DNA of 9,318 nucleotides from positions 10,976 to 20,293 of the forward strand of contig QHOR01000096.1 of NCBI GenBank assembly GCA_003219395.1, given 5' to 3'. The notes beneath the pieces were generated by a model. The model was not told the DNA's origin. It did no database searches and worked only from the letters and a program-made list of their open reading frames with translations. Position numbers and translations under genes: made by a program. This DNA comes from Verrucomicrobiota bacterium (GTDB lineage Bacteria > Verrucomicrobiota > Verrucomicrobiia > Chthoniobacterales > UBA10450). Shown here piece after piece: positions 7,252-9,318 of this stretch (positions within the stretch are counted from its first letter, which is position 1; the number at the start of each line of letters is the position of its first letter).

Positions 7252-7742
7252 CAATCTCCCAAATCGCGCAGGATAAATTCCTGCAGAAACCCGTAGAAGT
7301 TTATCTGGAAGAGACTTAGGTCCCGGCGCGATCCGATAGGTGAGCGAAAGTGATCTCCCAATTCGCTTTCGGTGAAATTATTTTTCGCCGCGATGACCAG
7401 GCGCGCCTGATTGAGGGCACACAGCCAGGCATCGGCGTGTTTGGCCGGAATTCGCAGCGTACGATTTGCGAGGCTTTTTTCGTTGCCGTTTAGTTGCTTC
7501 AAATCCTCAGTCACGGTTTCGGTGGCGCTCTGAAAAAGGCGCCGCAGCTCAGGTTCGACATACGTTTTCCACTCTGCGCAAAGCTCCGTCTCTTTACTGT
7601 TTGCTGGAGAACTGAAAAGACGCTGCTCAGCAGCTGGTTCGCCGTCTGGGCTGGCGCTTGCGGGAATCTGTCGAAGGAGCTCCGCGAGAAACGGGTCTAG
7701 CTCGGAGATCTCGATATCATTGTTGTCGCGGGAAATCTCCAT
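7251..7742 (-). CDS. DUF2017 family protein, ClpS partner gene
   Basis: A 163-residue predicted soluble, mostly helical protein. It matches, from memory, the DUF2017 pattern seen next to clpS in Actinobacteria: an early ELLRQIP segment (21-27), a central acidic stretch with RLF and a long helix (ETELCAEWKTYVEPELRRLF, 51-70). The conserved C-terminal core is AWLCALNQARLVIAAKNNFTE (105-125), followed by INFYGFLQEFIL (147-158). No catalytic or metal motif can be seen and its biochemical function is unknown to me. I chose the ATG at 7742, one base after the clpS stop; GGAG in the end of clpS stands 13 bases before it, slightly far. An upstream in-frame ATG at 7799 would overlap clpS by 56 bases and add a tail that does not resemble the family. 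The tight link suggests co-translation with ClpS and a role around ClpS-guided proteolysis, which is inference. Confidence 0.75.
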   Translation of the reverse strand: MEISRDNNDIEISELDPFLAELLRQIPASASPDGEPAAEQRLFSSPANSKETELCAEWKTYVEPELRRLFQSATETVTEDLKQLNGNEKSLANRTLRIPAKHADAWLCALNQARLVIAAKNNFTESELGDHFRSPIGSRRDLSLFQINFYGFLQEFILRDLGD

Positions 7743-7743
7743 A

Positions 7744-8175
7744 TCAACTGAGTTTCTCCAGTGTGGCGAGAAGGAGATAGCCGTGTAACTGCTGCACATA
7801 AAGCTCAGCAGGTTCTCGCATGCCGGCCCATAACACTGAACGTCCCTTGTGATGCACTTCTAGCATGTGTCTTTCTGCTTTCTCGCGCGGATACCCGAAG
7901 ACCCTCTGAAAAACCATCGTCACGTAGCTCATCAAATTCACGGGGTCATTGTGGACGACTACCTGCCAGGGAAGATCGAGATCTTCTTCTGAATGGGTTT
8001 CCGTGGTCGGGTCCGCCGTAGTTACCGAGCCAGCTTCATCCAAAACTTGAGTTGTTCCTTCTGTTTCTTTGCTCTGTGCCCGGCATTCGACTTCCAGCCG
8101 TGGCTCACGACTCATGGCGGAAACGCTAACATACGACGCCCTCACTTCAAACAAGCTGTCTATCATGGCCGACAT
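7744..8175 (-). CDS. clpS: ATP-dependent Clp protease adaptor ClpS
   Basis: ClpS binds N-degron substrates (bulky N-terminal Leu, Phe, Trp or Tyr) and hands them to ClpA or ClpC for degradation by ClpP. The core fills residues 69-143: PWQVVVHNDPVNLMSYV with pocket residues Asn77, Asp78 and Met83 (Escherichia coli Asn34, Asp35 and Met40), then VFGYPREKAERHMLEVHHKG with His108 matching the pocket His66, and a C-terminal helix AELYVQQLHGYLLLATLEK. E. coli Asp36 and Thr38 are replaced by Pro79 and Asn81, giving the DPVNLMSY form typical of actinobacterial ClpS. The N-terminal part is a long acidic, Thr/Glu-rich, probably disordered extension of 68 residues. The start is uncertain: ATGs at 8175, 8166 and 8115 are in frame and none has a good Shine-Dalgarno; the 8115 start would give 123 residues, nearer the usual size. 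The stop is one base from the DUF2017 ATG. It lies 63 bp downstream of ybeY. Confidence 0.93.
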   Translation of the reverse strand: MSAMIDSLFEVRASYVSVSAMSREPRLEVECRAQSKETEGTTQVLDEAGSVTTADPTTETHSEEDLDLPWQVVVHNDPVNLMSYVTMVFQRVFGYPREKAERHMLEVHHKGRSVLWAGMREPAELYVQQLHGYLLLATLEKLS

Positions 8176-8238
8176 CGGTAGGCCTGTTTTGATGATCCAT
8201 TTTGCCGGAATCGCTAATCGGCGACCACACGCTGGCCG

Positions 8239-8679
8239 CTAAGCAGGGTCGCTGCAGTCGCGCAGAATTCTTTCCTGCACCTTGTCCATTTTCCGCGCGC
8301 CGGTTCGGGTTTGATCATCGAAACCATGCAAATGCAGAAGCCCATGGACGATATAAAGACGAAGCTCCCTCGCGAGCGAGTTTCCAAATACGCGTGCATG
8401 TCTCTTTGCTGTCTCCACGCTGATAAAAATTTCCCCGTGTTGAAAAGTCAGCACATCGGTCGCGCCCGGGAGATGCATGAACTTTTTATGTAACTGCGCC
8501 ATCCGCCGATCTGAAATCAGCCAGACGAAAATTTCGCGCAGTTGATCCAAATCCAACGGTTTTTGTTGATGCAATTGCAGACAATGGCGCAGCGCTTCCG
8601 CCGCGAAATCTTGAAGCTCAGCAGCATTTAGAGCGATTTTTCGCTGACGATTGCGCACGGAAATGTCCGGAACTGTCAT
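8239..8679 (-). CDS. ybeY: Endoribonuclease YbeY, 16S rRNA maturation, with variant metal site
   Basis: A cytoplasmic metal-dependent single-strand RNase used in 16S rRNA 3'-end maturation and ribosome quality control; 146 residues, near the usual 150. Family marks: ISVRNRQRK (5-13), VWLISDRRMAQLHKKF, GATDVLTF (72-79), HGEIFIS (81-87) and the catalytic HGLLHLHGFDD (112-122). The canonical motif is HxxxHxxxxxH. Here His112 and His116 are kept, but the third ligand position is Asp122. The conserved Arg of the usual LNxxYR segment (Arg59 in E. coli) is Met68. Bacteroidota-type YbeY shows a similar pattern from memory, so this looks like a natural variant rather than decay. I take ATG at 8679, because conserved sequence begins just after it. 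An in-frame TTG at 8721 would add residues encoded by a dispersed repeat (LRFFASLRMT), so I reject it. It lies between ndh and clpS on the same strand. Confidence 0.92.
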   Translation of the reverse strand: MTVPDISVRNRQRKIALNAAELQDFAAEALRHCLQLHQQKPLDLDQLREIFVWLISDRRMAQLHKKFMHLPGATDVLTFQHGEIFISVETAKRHARVFGNSLARELRLYIVHGLLHLHGFDDQTRTGARKMDKVQERILRDCSDPA

Positions 8680-8702
8680 TCTGAGCGAAGCGAAGAATCT
8701 CA
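8675..8702. repeat. Dispersed palindromic repeat over the ybeY start codon
   Basis: About 28 bases around the ybeY start match a short repeat I recognise as widespread in the intergenic DNA of many soil bacteria (minus-strand core TTCTTCGCTTCGCTCAGAAT). It has inverted ends ATTCT (8678-8682) and AGAAT (8694-8698) around a direct GCGAA-GCGAA pair. There is a single copy in this window. It supplies the ATG used by ybeY and the bases just upstream, where a ribosome binding site would otherwise stand. Confidence 0.6.
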
Positions 8703-8767
8703 GATTGTTTCTGTTCGGCAACCCAAAACAACCCTTACAGATGCTTCGATTCTCAACATGAGATGTG

Positions 8768-9318
8768 TCACGCCGGCGGCCTTTGCTCTGATTGGAAATT
8801 GCGGGTGATTAATCGTGCGCCTTTATCAAACGTGAAGTAGGCCCATGCCCACTGAAACAGGACGAGTAAGCGGTTTCGAAAACCAACCAGAAAAAAAATG
8901 TGCACAAACAGCCATGCCAACCACGCCGGAAGACCGCTCAGGTGCATGAATCTTAAATCCGCTACCGCTTTATTCCGACCAATTGTCGCAATGCTTCCCT
9001 TGTCCCAATAATGGAAGCGTCGCGGTTTGCGCCCTTTAACCATGGCAAGAATATTGCGCCCGGCGTGACGTCCTTGTTGGATGGCAACCGGCGATACTCC
9101 AGGCAAAGGCTCTCCAGTCTGATATGAAAAGTTTGCCAGATCACCAATGACCTGAACTTCGGGATGGCCGGGGACGGTCAGATCATCGTTGACCACGACA
9201 CGACCCACTCGGTCGACTGGCGCATCGAGGGTTTTGCCCACGAATGAAGCATTATTGCCGGCTGCCCAAATTTTGACACGGCAGGGGATAAATTCGTCAC
9301 CGAGTTGAACTCCGGCTT
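8768..9318 (-). CDS. ndh: NADH dehydrogenase type II (NDH-2), C-terminal part
   Basis: Partial gene cut by the right edge; 183 residues end at the TGA at 8768. NDH-2 is a single-subunit FAD enzyme on the inner face of the membrane that passes electrons from NADH to quinone without pumping protons. The visible part holds VKIWAAGNNAS (second nucleotide-binding fold; the AAG usual for NDH-2), then VNDDLTVPGHPEVQVIGDLA, whose GD contacts FAD, then PGVSPVAIQQGRHAGRNI, the quinone-site signature AQxAxQQG-like. FHYWDKGSIATIGRNKAVAD and the family's C-terminal hydrophobic region follow. That region, LPAWLAWLFVHIFFLVGFRN, continues into VLFQWAWAYFTFDKGARLI and anchors the protein to the membrane. A GTG at 9241 is an internal Val codon, not a start. 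The gene is upstream of ybeY on the same strand with an 88-bp gap holding the palindromic repeat. No feature seen contradicts an active enzyme. Confidence 0.93.
   Translation of the reverse strand, partial: AGVQLGDEFIPCRVKIWAAGNNASFVGKTLDAPVDRVGRVVVNDDLTVPGHPEVQVIGDLANFSYQTGEPLPGVSPVAIQQGRHAGRNILAMVKGRKPRRFHYWDKGSIATIGRNKAVADLRFMHLSGLPAWLAWLFVHIFFLVGFRNRLLVLFQWAWAYFTFDKGARLITRNFQSEQRPPA

Noticed and set aside
7743..7799. Longer DUF2017 start overlapping clpS
   Set aside because: The added 19 residues are clpS sequence read in another phase, and the ATG at 7742 gives a clean near-contiguous gene pair.
8680..8721. Longer ybeY start at a TTG
   Set aside because: The added residues come from the dispersed repeat, show no family resemblance, and the conserved sequence begins right after the ATG at 8679.
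1..9318. Mobile element, defence system, CRISPR array or RNA gene
   Set aside because: No transposase, integrase, long terminal repeats, regularly spaced repeats or tRNA-like fold was seen; the genes are all chromosomal housekeeping or stress types.

Overview
The window is a gene-dense stretch of bacterial chromosome with moderate GC. It carries nine protein genes, two of them cut by the window edges. The gene set fits a Verrucomicrobiota genome, perhaps a soil lineage of the Chthoniobacterales type. This rests on a CADD-family (Chlamydia-like) gene, a fused TreS-maltokinase, a non-canonical YbeY and mostly weak Shine-Dalgarno sequences. The placement is inference; no rRNA or other marker is present. 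I see no tRNA, CRISPR array, insertion sequence or phage gene.

Layout. (1) Plus strand, 2-1929: the C-terminal end of the RecG helicase, then a membrane-anchored HtrA/DegQ-type serine protease with two PDZ domains; stop and start overlap as TGATG. (2) A short convergent gap with two small hairpins. (3) Minus strand, 1996-6110: a CADD/TenA-like metalloenzyme that keeps every residue proposed for self-sacrificing para-aminobenzoate synthesis, and upstream of it a 1103-residue trehalose synthase-maltokinase fusion. (4) A divergent 202-bp promoter region, then on the plus strand an ECF sigma factor (6313-7008) overlapped by a very short soluble anti-sigma factor (6998-7234). (5) Minus strand, 7251-9318: transcribed in the order ndh (NADH dehydrogenase type II, cut at the window edge), ybeY, clpS, DUF2017. 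The last two are nearly fused.

How the genes work together. TreS-Mak turns trehalose into maltose and then maltose 1-phosphate, which normally feeds GlgE alpha-glucan synthesis; GlgE is not in the window. The divergent ECF/anti-sigma pair is a natural candidate to control treS, but no matching promoter boxes could be recognised. HtrA, ClpS/DUF2017 and YbeY belong to protein quality control, N-degron proteolysis and rRNA maturation. The most interesting items are the CADD-like enzyme (possible alternative pABA route outside Chlamydia), the actinobacterial-looking ClpS-DUF2017 pair, the 78-residue anti-sigma factor that has only the sigma-binding domain, and a dispersed palindromic repeat lying over the start of ybeY.
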